DNA of 64,000 nt from Watersipora subatra (taxonomy: Eukaryota > Bryozoa > Gymnolaemata > Cheilostomatida > Watersiporidae). The translations under genes were made by a program, and so were the position numbers. The stretch covers positions 56,243,415-56,307,414 of the forward strand of contig NC_088716.1 of assembly GCF_963576615.1 (NCBI RefSeq), given 5' to 3'. Of this stretch, positions 48,601-62,100 are shown one piece after another. The notes under the pieces were generated by a model that was not told where the DNA came from, made no database searches, and saw nothing but the letters and a program-made list of their open reading frames with translations. Within the stretch, counting starts at the first letter, position 1, and each line of letters opens with the position of its first letter.

Positions 48601-50996
48601 ATATCTGTGTGATGTGACAGGATATCTGCGTGATGTGACATAATATCTGTGTGATGTGACATGATATCTGTATGATGTGACAGGATATCTGTGTGATGTG
48701 ACAGAATATCTGTGTGATGTGACAGAATATCTGTGTGATGTGACATGATATCTGTATAATGTGACAGGATATCTGTGTGATGTGACATGATATCTGTATG
48801 ATGTGACAGAATATCTGTGTGATGTGACATGATATCTGTATGATGTGACAGGATATCTGTGTGATGTGACAGAATATCTATGTGATGTGACATGATATCT
48901 GTATGATGTGACAGGATATCTGGTGATGTGACATTATATCTGTATGTTGTGACAGGATATCTGTGTGATGTGACAGGATATCTGTGTGTTGTGACAGGAT
49001 ATCTGTATGATGTGACAGGATATATGTATGATGTGACAGGATATCTGTATGATGTGACAGGATATCTGTATGATGTGACAGGATATATGTATGATGTGAC
49101 AGGATATCTGTATGATGTGACAGGATATCTGTATGTGATTAGGTCTCCGCTTAGTTATCAGAGACTTGTTACTCAAACATTAAAATTGTAGTACATGTCA
49201 TTGACAACTGTAACTTTAGTCAATAGCTGTAGTAGCCTGTAGTTACTTTCTGCAGTTAACAATTTTAGTTAATGACTCCAGTTAACGACTTTAGTTCAAT
49301 CACAAAAGTGCCACGACAGTCCACAATATACCTATATCAGCTCATTCTGTATAGTGTCAGTTTTTGTCTTGTACTCATAAACTAGATATAAAAAACTTTC
49401 AACGAGTCCAAAGGTCAGTGCGCTTTCATAACATTAGTGTTTGTTCTTTCTGGCTGTGATCTGTTAAACAACCCAGTTTTAGTGTGATTTATTGCAGGAT
49501 CACATGATTACAGCCTCTGATCCCAATCTTAGGAAAGTGATTGGAACACCCCTGAGTGTTCATAAAAGGGATGCTCGTCCGGCGAGTGATGTGAACTTAA
49601 AGGAGATTCTCTCTGTCAGCAGCGAGTCTCCCACTGTAAGTATATTTATTTTATTGTCATTTTATTTTTTCACAGCATGTTAGCTTCCTAACACAAGTTG
49701 GCCTCAATCAAAGTACAACAATGAAAAGCTAAATTATATGTAATTATTTTGTTTGTTTCTAAAAGATAAACCGACTTGGATCTCTTCTAGGTTCCCCTAC
49801 CATGTATATTAAATTTTTGAAGCCATCTGTCTCCAATGTTTTTATTAAATACGATGTTATGTCAACCACTTGATTTGTGAATTTGTTACAGGCATCTATC
49901 GATATGCCATTTGATGATAAAACGCATCCACACAATGAATCTCTGAGTCTAGTAAAGGTTGAACCAACCCCTGCTGATGACATCACAATACCCATGCCTG
50001 GAGCTATTGAAGGTACACATATACATATCAGCTGTTTTATTAAAGCAGCGAAAAATTGGCAGAGATCTCATATCTGTGTCAGTTGTGACTACAATAATTA
50101 CTACTACATGTACTGTCTGATAGAGTTCAAGTATTTTACAATTCATTAAATTTATTTAAGTTGTTTAGATAAATTGAAATTTATTTAAATTGTTTCATTA
50201 AATATCATTTTATCATTATATTATTGGCTTTTGCGTTTAGTTTAATAGTACGAGCTGGTTGAGTGTATCCTGCACAGCCTCGCTGATTCCAACTAGTTCA
50301 ATATTGCTACTAAAATCATCGAGAGTTTTGTCATTTCTTTGCGCATTCACATGTATCAGAGTTCATTGCTAGAGCGCGTCACCTGATGCAGAGATTTGGA
50401 CAGCCTTCTAGACTCCAAACACAAGCGAGCGGTGAGAGGATTGAAAAGAGAGCAAAATAAAACTAATCGATTATGTTTAGCTCATTATAATGCTGAATGT
50501 TATAGCAGAAGAGGAGGCGGAGCTGAGAAAAGAGGCGGAGGATACAGGACAGCTGCACTCAGTAGTCGTAGAATCCCATGGAGATGACTCAAAGACTGTT
50601 CGTCATCATACAGTCAGAGTTATAGAAACTGGCAGCGAGTCCGACAGCGATGATGAGCATATAACTGCTAAAAGCAAATTTGCAACATTTTTTAGCAAAA
50701 ATTCAGCTAATCAAGTTGTGGAACTAGAGTCCGGACAAGGTCGTAAATCTCAGTCGAATCCTAAGTTCGACTCGTGCACTGGCATTAATGAAGTTGAATC
50801 GTATTCACTGGTAAAACACAAACTGAAACCAAAATTACCTCATAATAATTTTCCTGTATCATTCCGTAAAACTGATAAATATGAGGCAAAAGGGGACTTT
50901 GTTGTGCCTTTAGATGACCTTGAACTTCAAGATCTAGATGGGCCAGCAAAGGTGCACACACAATGCAAGAGAGACACAGCAGAGCAGTTGGTTTAG
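42610..50996 (+). CDS. Ankyrin-repeat protein with C2-like domain (598 aa)
   Basis: Exons: 42610-42659, 42935-43077, 44051-44236, 44777-44986, 45455-45680, 46848-46983, 48299-48394, 49498-49635, 49892-50012, 50506-50996. All junctions are GT-AG, phases match and the total is 1,797 nt. Residues about 10-125 form three to four ankyrin repeats (SPLHEAASNGHSDIVQLLL, TALHYAAVKGHPTCLRLL). Residues about 197-349 look like a C2 beta-sandwich of synaptotagmin type (LGVLHMSCEYNSKKNYLKIR, TLYIKSTLSPDDKK, FEPITFKFSKPLVYEPI). The loop that normally carries calcium-binding Asp residues reads LLLSETHSSMIN, so calcium binding is unlikely. The C-terminal 250 residues are acidic and Ser-rich (ETGSESDSDDEH), probably disordered. 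Ankyrin repeats bind proteins and C2 domains often bind membranes, so an adaptor role is inferred. I cannot name an orthologue. Confidence 0.8.
43090..44040. other. Intron 2 of the ankyrin gene
   Basis: About 970 bp of AT-rich intron. No repeat or coding block is recognised. Confidence 0.5.
46545..46612 (-). repeat. Dispersed repeat with ACCCGGC-TTGC motif, copy 2
   Basis: The minus strand matches 32935-33000 (GTAATAAAAAGTCTTTGGAC and flanks). It lies in the intron between ankyrin-gene exons 45455-45680 and 46848-46983. Confidence 0.6.
46984..48298. other. Intron 6 of the ankyrin gene
   Basis: Contains three diverged copies of a segment of about 50 bp (CTTTTGGCTAAGTGACTTAA and following) at about 47045-47165. 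Otherwise featureless. Confidence 0.5.
48546..49137. repeat. 21-bp minisatellite
   Basis: About 28 copies of GATGTGACAGGATATCTGTG plus one base (GT or AT). Variants are ACATGATATC, ACAGAATATC and GGATATATG. The unit is a codon multiple, so both strands show open frames (SHHTDIL on minus, DVTGYLY on plus). It lies in the intron between exons 48299-48394 and 49498-49635. Confidence 0.92.
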
Positions 50997-51481
50997 CTCA
51001 AAATTATAATTATAGCTTTTGAAGAAAATATTGAACCTCGCTTATGCGATGTTAGTCGGTAGAGAGGATATTTGGAGTAGCTACCCCTTGGCACTTCCAC
51101 GTATAATATTCTTGTATTTTTTAATATACACGTAAGTCAATCTTCCATATGATGAGAAATAAGCATGTTTTTTTATGATTTTATATTTTTGTACATCACA
51201 TTTGCTATTTCAAACTCGCATAGTATCTAGCGACAGTAGAAGCAATTCAGGTTGGTTTCATATATTGTCATACGCTCAGCTTATACAAAAATTTATAGTT
51301 CTATATATTACTATTTACTGCAGTGATAAAAAGTTATAGGCAGTATTTGTCTAAGTATATACAAGTGTTGAGGTTTTTAAGGATTAGTATTAACTATGCA
51401 TTTTTAATTGTACTTGTAACTTAATACTCAGTGTTTTCTATACATGACCAGGTCCAATTTTAAGCGTTTGACTGACATTGT

Positions 51482-51487
51482 AATAAA
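51482..51487 (+). terminator. Possible polyadenylation signal of the ankyrin gene
   Basis: AATAAA about 485 bp after the stop at 50996. A second AATAAA lies near 51628. Which, if either, is used cannot be told. Confidence 0.35.
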
Positions 51488-51686
51488 GAGAGCACAATTC
51501 CAATATTCAATTAAATTATAATTGCTCAATGTAAGAGTTTGCCCGCAGATTTATTGTGCAATTGACGATTAGGAGATAAATGCATTTGTTTGAAGGTGGG
51601 AAGAGTTCTAATAGGGAAATGCTTTAAATAAAATGTTATTTTCAGCCAGGTCGTATCTTTAATGAAATGAGTGATACAACCTGTAC

Positions 51687-52190
51687 CTACTCAAGCATTC
51701 TTGACTGCTTGGTAAACCAAAGACAGTCTCTCTCGTGGCCACATTCAGAGTTGCATTTATAATAAAACTGGAGAAAATGCAAATAGAAGTTTTCAGATAC
51801 TGAAAGTGTCATTAGTTTATCGAAGAAGTCATCATTTACCAAGCTTGTCTTTTTCATTCTATCGTCTCAATCATCAGTAAAGTCACCAGTCTAATTGACC
51901 AGCCACGACGAAGTAGTCTAGAACACCTGACCTGTAAATGACTGGTTAGATGTAAATTTCCAGAAAAGACCACTGGTGGGGACAGAAAAGGCATCTAACC
52001 TTAGATTTCTCTCCACAACTCGGCATGTTTCCATTCCTCGAGGTGTCTTTGCCACTGAACTCAGACATGTCCAAAACCAGCCACCACTGCCGAGGTAGTT
52101 TTTGTACAACAGAGCTCTTAAAGACACGCACCGCCGCTGCCTGCAGACCATGTAGTCGATCTACAAAGGATTGCTCACACACTGAGGCTG
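51687..52190 (-). CDS. 3' end of an unrecognised minus-strand gene (two exons)
   Basis: Exons 52190-52000 and 51767-51687 join in phase with GT-AG ends. The first codes ASVCEQSFVDRLHGLQAAAV to MPSCGEKSK, including VVQKLPRQWWLVLDMSEFS. The second codes FYYKCNSECGHERDCLWFTK and six more residues before TAG. A Cys-x3-Cys-x4-Cys cluster lies near the C-terminus. ATTAAA on the minus strand at 51658-51663, just past the stop, is a candidate polyadenylation signal. The first exon begins mid-codon, so upstream exons must lie to its right; none was found before the satellite. The family is not recognised. It converges tail-to-tail with the ankyrin gene. Confidence 0.5.
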
Positions 52191-52199
52191 CTGTGAATG

Positions 52200-53100
52200 A
52201 GTGTTCTTATGTCTCTTGTAACTGCCTTTTCTTTTGCACGTATTCAATGCTAATCACCTACATGGAACAGTATAAACTAACTAAACTGCTGTATTTAGTT
52301 ACAGAGGCTGTACTTATAAAATTAAAATTTGAAATCTAATCGATCATTGCATAAAGTCCTGATTCTTTACAGGTAATTCATACGGTAAATAGAACAATAA
52401 TTGTACCAACAAATAAGAAAAACAAGCAAATCACGGTCATACATAAAACTACTTACATATGGTCATGTATTATGGTACTTACCGTGAATTGTATTAGTGA
52501 ATTAGTAAAATATACAGATGTATATTTCTTTAAAGTTAGTTTACACTGCCAGCTTGTTCCTAATGCTCCTTTCATGTCAATCCAACCATCTTGCAAGACA
52601 TAAAAACTTTATCCAACAATGGAAAGCTTTCCTAAATAAAATTACTCATGAGAATGCTTTGGATAATTGCTAATATATTAGAAGAAATCAAATTAGAGAA
52701 CTTTTAACACGTATTTTAGAGGGCTTGTTTTGATATTGTCAAAGAGATTAATTTGCGCTGACCATTGACCCTTTGCAAATCAACCAATCAATAACGATAC
52801 ATTATATAAAAACTTTGTCAACACCTCCTGCGTTCCATAGATATGAGCGAGCTACCAGCACAGATCAATACTTGGAGATCACTGGAACTATATTTAAATG
52901 AAGTATTGCAAAACTGATTTTAACTAAATAATTCTATAAAAAACTACCTATCGTGTCTGTTTGTTGATCACATTATATTTTAATAAAAAAGAAGATTTTC
53001 TGTAAATAGAGGGTAATTGAGGATAAATATGTAACCTCAAATAGAGTAATTATCATTAAAGCTCCCCAACAAACTATGACACCAGCTGACACTCAGTGTC
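52200..53100. other. Junction region before the satellite
   Basis: AT-rich DNA with no confident exon or repeat. It ends in ACACTCAGTGTCAT, immediately left of the first satellite unit. Confidence 0.45.
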
Positions 53101-53103
53101 ATA

Positions 53104-56100
53104 CAGCACTATGGCACTAGATCTATTGAATACGCTGATCTAGTTGCAGCACTATGGCACTAGGTCGATTGAATACGCTGATCTGGTTGCAGCACTATGG
53201 CACTAGGTCTATTGAATACGCTGATCTGGTTGCAGCACTATGGCACTAGATCTATTGAATACGCTGATCTGGTTACAGCACTATGGCACTAGGTCTATTG
53301 AATACGCTGATCTGGTTACAGCACTATGGCACTAGATCTATTGAATACGCTGATCTGGTTACAGCACTATGGCACTAGATCTATTGAATACGCTGATCTG
53401 GTTGCAGCACTATGGCACTAGATCTATTGAATACGCTGATCTGGTTGCAGCACTATGGCACTAGATCTATTGAATACGCTGATCTGGTTACAGCACTATG
53501 GCACTAGGTCTATTGAATACGCTGATCTGGTTGCAGCACTATGGCACTAGATCTATTGAATACGCTGATCTGGTTGCAGCACTATGGCACTAGGTCTATT
53601 GAATACGCTGATCTGGTTGCAGCACTATGGCACTAGGTCTATTGAATACGCTGATCTGGTTGCAGCACTATGGCACTAGATCTATTGAATACGCTGATCT
53701 GGTTACAGCACTATGGCACTAGGTCTATTGAATACGCTGATCTGGTTGCAGCACTATGGCACTAGGTCTATTGAATACGCTGATCTGGTTGCAGCACTAT
53801 GGCACTAGGTCTATTGAATACGCTGATCTGGTTGCAGCACTATGGCACTAGGTCTATTGAATACGCTGATCTGGTTGCAGCACTATGGCACTAGATCTAT
53901 TGAATACGCTGATCTGGTTACAGCACTATGGCACTAGGTCTATTGAATACGCTGATCTGGTTGCAGCACTATGGCACTAGATCTATTGAATACGCTGATC
54001 TGGTTACAGCACTATGGCACTAGGTCTATTGAATACGCTGATCTGGTTACAGCACTATGGCACTAGGTCTATTGAATACCCTGATCTGGTTGCAGCACTA
54101 TGGCACTAGATCTATTGAATACACTGATCTGGTTGCAGCACTATGGCACTAGATCTATTGAATACGCTGATCTGGTTGCAGCACTATGGCACTAGGTCTA
54201 TTGAATACCCTGATCTGGTTGCAGCACTATGGCACTAGATCTATTGAATACACTGATCTGGTTACAGCACTATGGCACTAGGTCTATTGAATACCCTGAT
54301 CTGGTTGCAGCACTATGGCACTAGGTCTATTGAATACACTGATCTGGTTACAGCACTATGGCACTAGGTCTATTGAATACGCTGATCTGGTTGCAGCACT
54401 ATGGCACTAGGTCTATTGAATACGCTGATCTGGTTACAGCACTATGGCACTAGGTCTATTGAATACACTGATCTGGTTACAGCACTATGGCACTAGGTCT
54501 ATTGAATACGCTGATCTGGTTACAGCACTATGGCACTAGGTCTATTGAATACGCTGATCTGGTTGCAGCACTATGGCACTAGATCTATTGAATACGCTGA
54601 TCTGGTTGCAGCACTATGGCACTAGGTCTATTGAATACGCTGATCTGGTTACAGCACTATGGCACTAGGTCTATTGAATACACTGATCTGGTTACAGCAC
54701 TATGGCACTAGATCTATTGAATACGCTGATCTGGTTGCAGCACTATGGCACTAGGTCTATTGAATACGCTGATCTGGTTGCAGCACTATGGCACTAGATC
54801 TATTGAATACGCTGATCTGGTTGCAGCACTATGGCACTAGGTCTATTGAATACGCTGATCTGGTTGCAGCACTATGGCACTAGGTCTATTGAATACACTG
54901 ATCTGGTTACAGCACTATGGCACTAGATCTATTGAATACACTGATCTGGTTACAGCACTATGGCACTAGGTCTATTGAATACACTGATCTGGTTACAGCA
55001 CTATGGCACTAGATCTATTGAATACGCTGATCTGGTTACAGCACTATGGCACTAGGTCTATTGAATACACTGATCTGGTTGCAGCACTATGGCACTAGGT
55101 CTATTGAATACACTGATCTGGTTACAGCACTATGGCACTAGATCTATTGAATACGCTGATCTGGTTACAGCACTATGGCACTAGGTCTATTGAATACGCT
55201 GATCTGGTTACAGCACTATGGCACTAGGTCTATTGAATACACTGATCTGGTTACAGCACTATGGCACTAGGTCTATTGAATACACTGATCTGGTTGCAGC
55301 ACTATGGCACTAGGTCTATTGAATACGCTGATCTGGTTACAGCACTATGGCACTAGGTCTATTGAATACGCTGATCTGGTTACAGCACTATGGCACTAGG
55401 TCTATTGAATACACTGATCTGGTTACAGCACTATGGCACTAGGTCTATTGAATACGCTGATCTGGTTACAGCACTATGGCACTAGGTCTATTGAATACGC
55501 TGATCTGGTTGCAGCACTATGGCACTAGATCTATTGAATACGCTGATCTGGTTGCAGCACTATGGCACTAGGTCTATTGAATACGCTGATCTGGTTACAG
55601 CACTATGGCACTAGGTCTATTGAATACGCTGATCTGGTTACAGCACTATGGCACTAGATCTATTGAATACGCTGATCTGGTTGCAGCACTATGGCACTAG
55701 GTCTATTGAATACGCTGATCTGGTTGCAGCACTATGGCACTAGATCTATTGAATACGCTGATCTGGTTACAGCACTATGGCACTAGATCTATTGAATACG
55801 CTGATCTGGTTGCAGCACTATGGCACTAGGTCTATTGAATACGCTGATCTGGTTACAGCACTATGGCACTAGATCTATTGAATACACTGATCTGGTTACA
55901 GCACTATGGCACTAGGTCTATTGAATACGCTGATCTGGTTGCAGCACTATGGCACTAGATCTATTGAATACGCTGATCTGGTTACAGCACTATGGCACTA
56001 GATCTATTGAATACGCTGATCTGGTTGCAGCACTATGGCACTAGGTCTATTGAATACGCTGATCTGGTTACAGCACTATGGCACTAGGTCTATTGAATAC

Positions 56101-59100
56101 GCTGATCTGGTTGCAGCACTATGGCACTAGATCTATTGAATACGCTGATCTGGTTACAGCACTATGGCACTAGGTCTATTGAATACGCTGATCTGGTTAC
56201 AGCACTATGGCACTAGATCTATTGAATACCCTGATCTGGTTGCAGCACTATGGCACTAGATCTATTGAATACGCTGATCTGGTTACAGCACTATGGCACT
56301 AGATCTATTGAATACACTGATCTGGTTACAGCACTATGGCACTAGGTCTATTGAATACGCTGATCTGGTTACAGCACTATGGCACTAGGTCTATTGAACA
56401 CGCTGATCTGGTTGCAGCACTATGGCACTAGATCTATTGAATACCCTGATCTGGTTACAGCACTATGGCACTAGGTCTATTGAATACACTGATCTGGTTG
56501 CAGCACTATGGCACTAGATCTATTGAATACGCTGATCTGGTTACAGCACTATGGCACTAGGTCTATTGAATACACTGATCTGGTTACAGCATTATGGCAC
56601 TAGGTCTATTGAATACGCTGATCTGGTTACAGCACTATGGCACTAGGTCTATTGAATACGCTGATCTGGTTGCAGCACTATGGCACTAGATCTATTGAAT
56701 ACACTGATCTGGTTACAGCACTATGGCACTAGATCTATTGAATACGCTGATCTGGTTACAGCACTATGGCACTAGGTCTATTGAATACACTGATCTGGTT
56801 ACAGCACTATGGCACTAGGTCTATTGAATACGCTGATCTGGTTACAGCACTATGGCACTAGATCTATTGAATACGCTGATCTGGTTACAGCACTATGGCA
56901 CTAGGTCTATTGAATACACTGATCTGGTTACAGCACTATGGCACTAGATCTATTGAATACGCTGATCTGGTTACAGCACTATGGCACTAGGTCTATTGAA
57001 TACGCTGATCTGGTTACAGCACTATGGCACTAGATCTATTGAATACGCTGATCTGGTTACAGCACTATGGCACTAGGTCTATTGAATACGCTGATCTGGT
57101 TACAGCACTATGGCACTAGATCTATTGAATACGCTGATCTGGTTACAGCACTATGGCACTAGGTCTATTGAATACGCTGATCTGGTTACAGCACTATGGC
57201 ACTAGGTCTATTGAATACGCTGATCTGGTTACAGCACTATGGCACTAGGTCTATTGAATACACTGATCTGGTTGCAGCACTATGGCACTAGGTCTATTGA
57301 ATACGCTGATCTGGTTGCAGCACTATGGCACTAGGTCTATTGAATACGCTGATCTGGTTACAGCACTATGGCACTAGATCTATTGAATACGCTGATCTGG
57401 TTACAGCACTATGGCACTAGGTCTATTGAATACACTGATCTGGTTGCAGCACTATGGCACTAGGTCTATTGAATACGCTGATCTGGTTGCAGCACTATGG
57501 CACTAGGTCTATTGAATACGCTGATCTGGTTACAGCACTATGGCACTAGGTCTATTGAATACACTGATCTGGTTACAGCACTATGGCACTAGGTCTATTG
57601 AATACGCTGATCTGGTTACAGCACTATGGCACTAGGTCGATTGAATACGCTGATCTGGTTACAGCACTATGGCACTAGATCTATTGAATACGCTGATCTG
57701 GTTACAGCACTATGGCACTAGATCTATTGAATACGCTGATCTGGTTACAGCACTATGGCACTAGGTCTATTGAATACGCTGATCTGGTTGCAGCACTATG
57801 GCACTAGGTCTATTGAATACGCTGATCTGGTTACAGCACTATGGCACTAGGTCTATTGAATACACTGATCTGGTTACAGCACTATGGCACTAGGTCTATT
57901 GAATACGCTGATCTGGTTACAGCACTATGGCACTAGGTCGATTGAATACGCTGATCTGGTTACAGCACTATGGCACTAGATCTATTGAATACGCTGATCT
58001 GGTTACAGCACTATGGCACTAGATCTATTGAATACGCTGATCTGGTTGCAGCACTATGGCACTAGGTCTATTGAATACGCTGATCTGGTTACAGCACTAT
58101 GGCACTAGGTCTATTGAATACGCTGATCTGGTTGCAGCACTATGGCACTAGATCTATTGAATACGCTGATCTGGTTGCAGCACTATGGCACTAGATCTAT
58201 TGAATACGCTGATCTGGTTGCAGCACTATGGCACTAGGTCGATTGAATACGCTGATCTGGTTACAGCACTATGGCACTAGATCTATTGAATACGCTGATC
58301 TGGTTGCAGCACTATGGCACTAGGTCTATTGAATACGCTGATCTGGTTACAGCACTATGGCACTAGGTCTATTGAATACGCTGATCTGGTTGCAGCACTA
58401 TGGCACTAGATCTATTGAATACGCTGATCTGGTTGCAGCACTATGGCACTAGATCTATTGAATACACTGATCTGGTTGCAGCACTATGGCACTAGGTCTA
58501 TTGAATACGCTGATCTGGTTACAGCACTATGGCACTAGGTCTATTGAATACACTGATCTGGTTACAGCACTATGGCACTAGGTCTATTGAATACGCTGAT
58601 CTGGTTACAGCACTATGGCACTAGGTCTATTGAATACACTGATCTGGTTACAGCACTATGGCACTAGATCTATTGAATACGCTGATCTGGTTACAGCACT
58701 ATGGCACTAGGTCTATTGAATACACTGATCTGGTTACAGCACTATGGCACTAGGTCTATTGAATACGCTGATCTGGTTACAGCACTATGGCACTAGATCT
58801 ATTGAATACGCTGATCTGGTTACAGCACTATGGCACTAGATCTATTGAATACGCTGATCTGGTTACAGCACTATGGCACTAGATCTATTGAATACACTGA
58901 TCTGGTTGCAGCACTATGGCACTAGGTCTATTGAATACGCTGATCTGGTTACAGCACTATGGCACTAGGTCTATTGAATACGCTGATCTGGTTACAGCAT
59001 TATGGCACTAGGTCTATTGAATACGCTGATCTGGTTGCAGCACTATGGCACTAGGTCTATTGAATACACTGATCTGGTTGCAGCACTATGGCACTAGGTC

Positions 59101-62100
59101 TATTGAATACGCTGATCTGGTTACAGCACTATGGCACTAGGTCTATTGAATACGCTGATCTGGTTACAGCACTATGGCACTAGATCTATTGAATACGCTG
59201 ATCTGGTTACAGCACTATGGCACTAGGTCTATTGAATACACTGATCTGGTTGCAGCACTATGGCACTAGGTCTATTGAATACGCTGATCTGGTTACAGCA
59301 CTATGGCACTAGATCTATTGAATACGCTGATCTGGTTACAGCACTATGGCACTAGGTCTATTGAATACACTGATCTGGTTGCAGCACTATGGCACTAGGT
59401 CTATTGAATACGCTGATCTGGTTACAGCACTATGGCACTAGGTCTATTGAATACGCTGATCTGGTTACAGCACTATGGCACTAGGTCTATTGAATACCCT
59501 GATCTGGTTGCAGCACTATGGCACTAGATCTATTGAATACACTGATCTGGTTACAGCACTATGGCACTAGGTCTATTGAATACGCTGATCTGGTTACAGC
59601 ACTATGGCACTAGATCTATTGAATACGCTGATCTGGTTACAGCACTATGGCACTAGGTCTATTGAATACACTGATCTGGTTGCAGCACTATGGCACTAGG
59701 TCTATTGAATACGCTGATCTGGTTACAGCACTATGGCACTAGGTCTATTGAATACGCTGATCTGGTTACAGCACTATGGCACTAGGTCTATTGAATACCC
59801 TGATCTGGTTGCAGCACTATGGCACTAGATCTATTGAATACACTGATCTGGTTGCAGCACTATGGCACTAGATCTATTGAATACGCTGATCTGGTTGCAG
59901 CACTATGGCACTAGGTCTATTGAATACCCTGATCTGGTTGCAGCACTATGGCACTAGATCTATTGAATACACTGATCTGGTTACAGCACTATGGCACTAG
60001 GTCTATTGAATACCCTGATCTGGTTGCAGCACTATGGCACTAGATCTATTGAATACACTGATCTGGTTGCAGCACTATGGCACTAGGTCTATTGAATACA
60101 CTGATCTGGTTACAGCACTATGGCACTAGGTCTATTGAATACACTGATCTGGTTGCAGCACTATGGCACTAGGTCTATTGAATACACTGATCTGGTTACA
60201 GCACTATGGCACTAGATCTATTGAATACGCTGATCTGGTTGCAGCACTATGGCACTAGGTCTATTGAATACGCTGATCTGGTTGCAGCACTATGGCACTA
60301 GATCTATTGAATACGCTGATCTGGTTACAGCACTATGGCACTAGATCTATTGAATACACTGATCTGGTTGCAGCACTATGGCACTAGGTCTATTGAATAC
60401 GCTGATCTGGTTACAGCACTATGGCACTAGATCTATTGAACACGCTGATCTGGTTGCAGCACTATGGCACTAGATCTATTGAATACACTGATCTGGTTAC
60501 AGCACTATGGCACTAGGTCTATTGAATACGCTGATCTGGTTACAGCACTATGGCACTAGGTCTATTGAACACGCTGATCTGGTTGCAGCACTATGGCACT
60601 AGGTCTATTGAATACGCTGATCTGGTTACAGCACTATGGCACTAGATCTATTGAATACGCTGATCTGGTTACAGCACTATGGCACTAGATCTATTGAATA
60701 CCCTGATCTGGTTACAGCACTATGGCACTAGGTCTATTGAATACACTGATCTGGTTACAGCACTATGGCACTAGGTCTATTGAATACGCTGATCTGGTTG
60801 CAGCACTATGGCACTAGGTCTATTGAATACGCTGATCTGGTTACAGCACTATGGCACTAGGTCTATTGAATACGCTGATCTGGTTACAGCACTATGGCAC
60901 TAGATCTATTGAATACGCTGATCTGGTTGCAGCACTATGGCACTAGGTCTATTGAATACACTGATCTGGTTGCAGCACTATGGCACTAGATCTATTGAAT
61001 ACGCTGATCTGGTTACAGCACTATGGCACTAGGTCTATTGAATACACTGATCTGGTTACAGCATTATGGCACTAGGTCTATTGAATACGCTGATCTGGTT
61101 GCAGCACTATGGCACTAGGTCTATTGAATACACTGATCTGGTTGCAGCACTATGGCACTAGATCTATTGAATACGCTGATCTGGTTACAGCACTATGGCA
61201 CTAGATCTATTGAATACACTGATCTGGTTACAGCACTATGGCACTAGATCTATTGAATACGCTGATCTGGTTACAGCACTATGGCACTAGGTCTATTGAA
61301 TACACTGATCTGGTTACAGCACTATGGCACTAGGTCTATTGAATACGCTGATCTGGTTACAGCACTATGGCACTAGATCTATTGAATACACTGATCTGGT
61401 TACAGCACTATGGCACTAGATCTATTGAATACGCTGATCTGGTTACAGCACTATGGCACTAGGTCTATTGAATACACTGATCTGGTTGCAGCACTATGGC
61501 ACTAGGTCTATTGAATACGCTGATCTGGTTGCAGCACTATGGCACTAGGTCTATTGAATACGCTGATCTGGTTACAGCACTATGGCACTAGGTCTATTGA
61601 ATACACTGATCTGGTTACAGCACTATGGCACTAGATCTATTGAATACACTGATCTGGTTACAGCACTATGGCACTAGGTCTATTGAATACGCTGATCTGG
61701 TTACAGCACTATGGCACTAGGTCTATTGAATACACTGATCTGGTTACAGCACTATGGCACTAGATCTATTGAATACGCTGATCTGGTTACAGCACTATGG
61801 CACTAGGTCTATTGAATACACTGATCTGGTTACAGCACTATGGCACTAGGTCTATTGAATACGCTGATCTGGTTACAGCACTATGGCACTAGGTCTATTG
61901 AATACACTGATCTGGTTACAGCACTATGGCACTAGGTCTATTGAATACGCTGATCTGGTTACAGCACTATGGCACTAGGTCTATTGAATACACTGATCTG
62001 GTTACAGCACTATGGCACTAGATCTATTGAATACACTGATCTGGTTACAGCACTATGGCACTAGATCTATTGAATACGCTGATCTGGTTGCAGCACTATG

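Noticed and set aside
48495..49191. Frames SHHTDIL (minus) and DVTGYLY (plus)
   Set aside because: By-product of the 21-bp minisatellite in an intron of the ankyrin gene.
52025..52339. 104-codon plus-strand frame
   Set aside because: Opposite the better-supported minus-strand exon 52190-52000, which has both splice sites and a phase-matched final exon.
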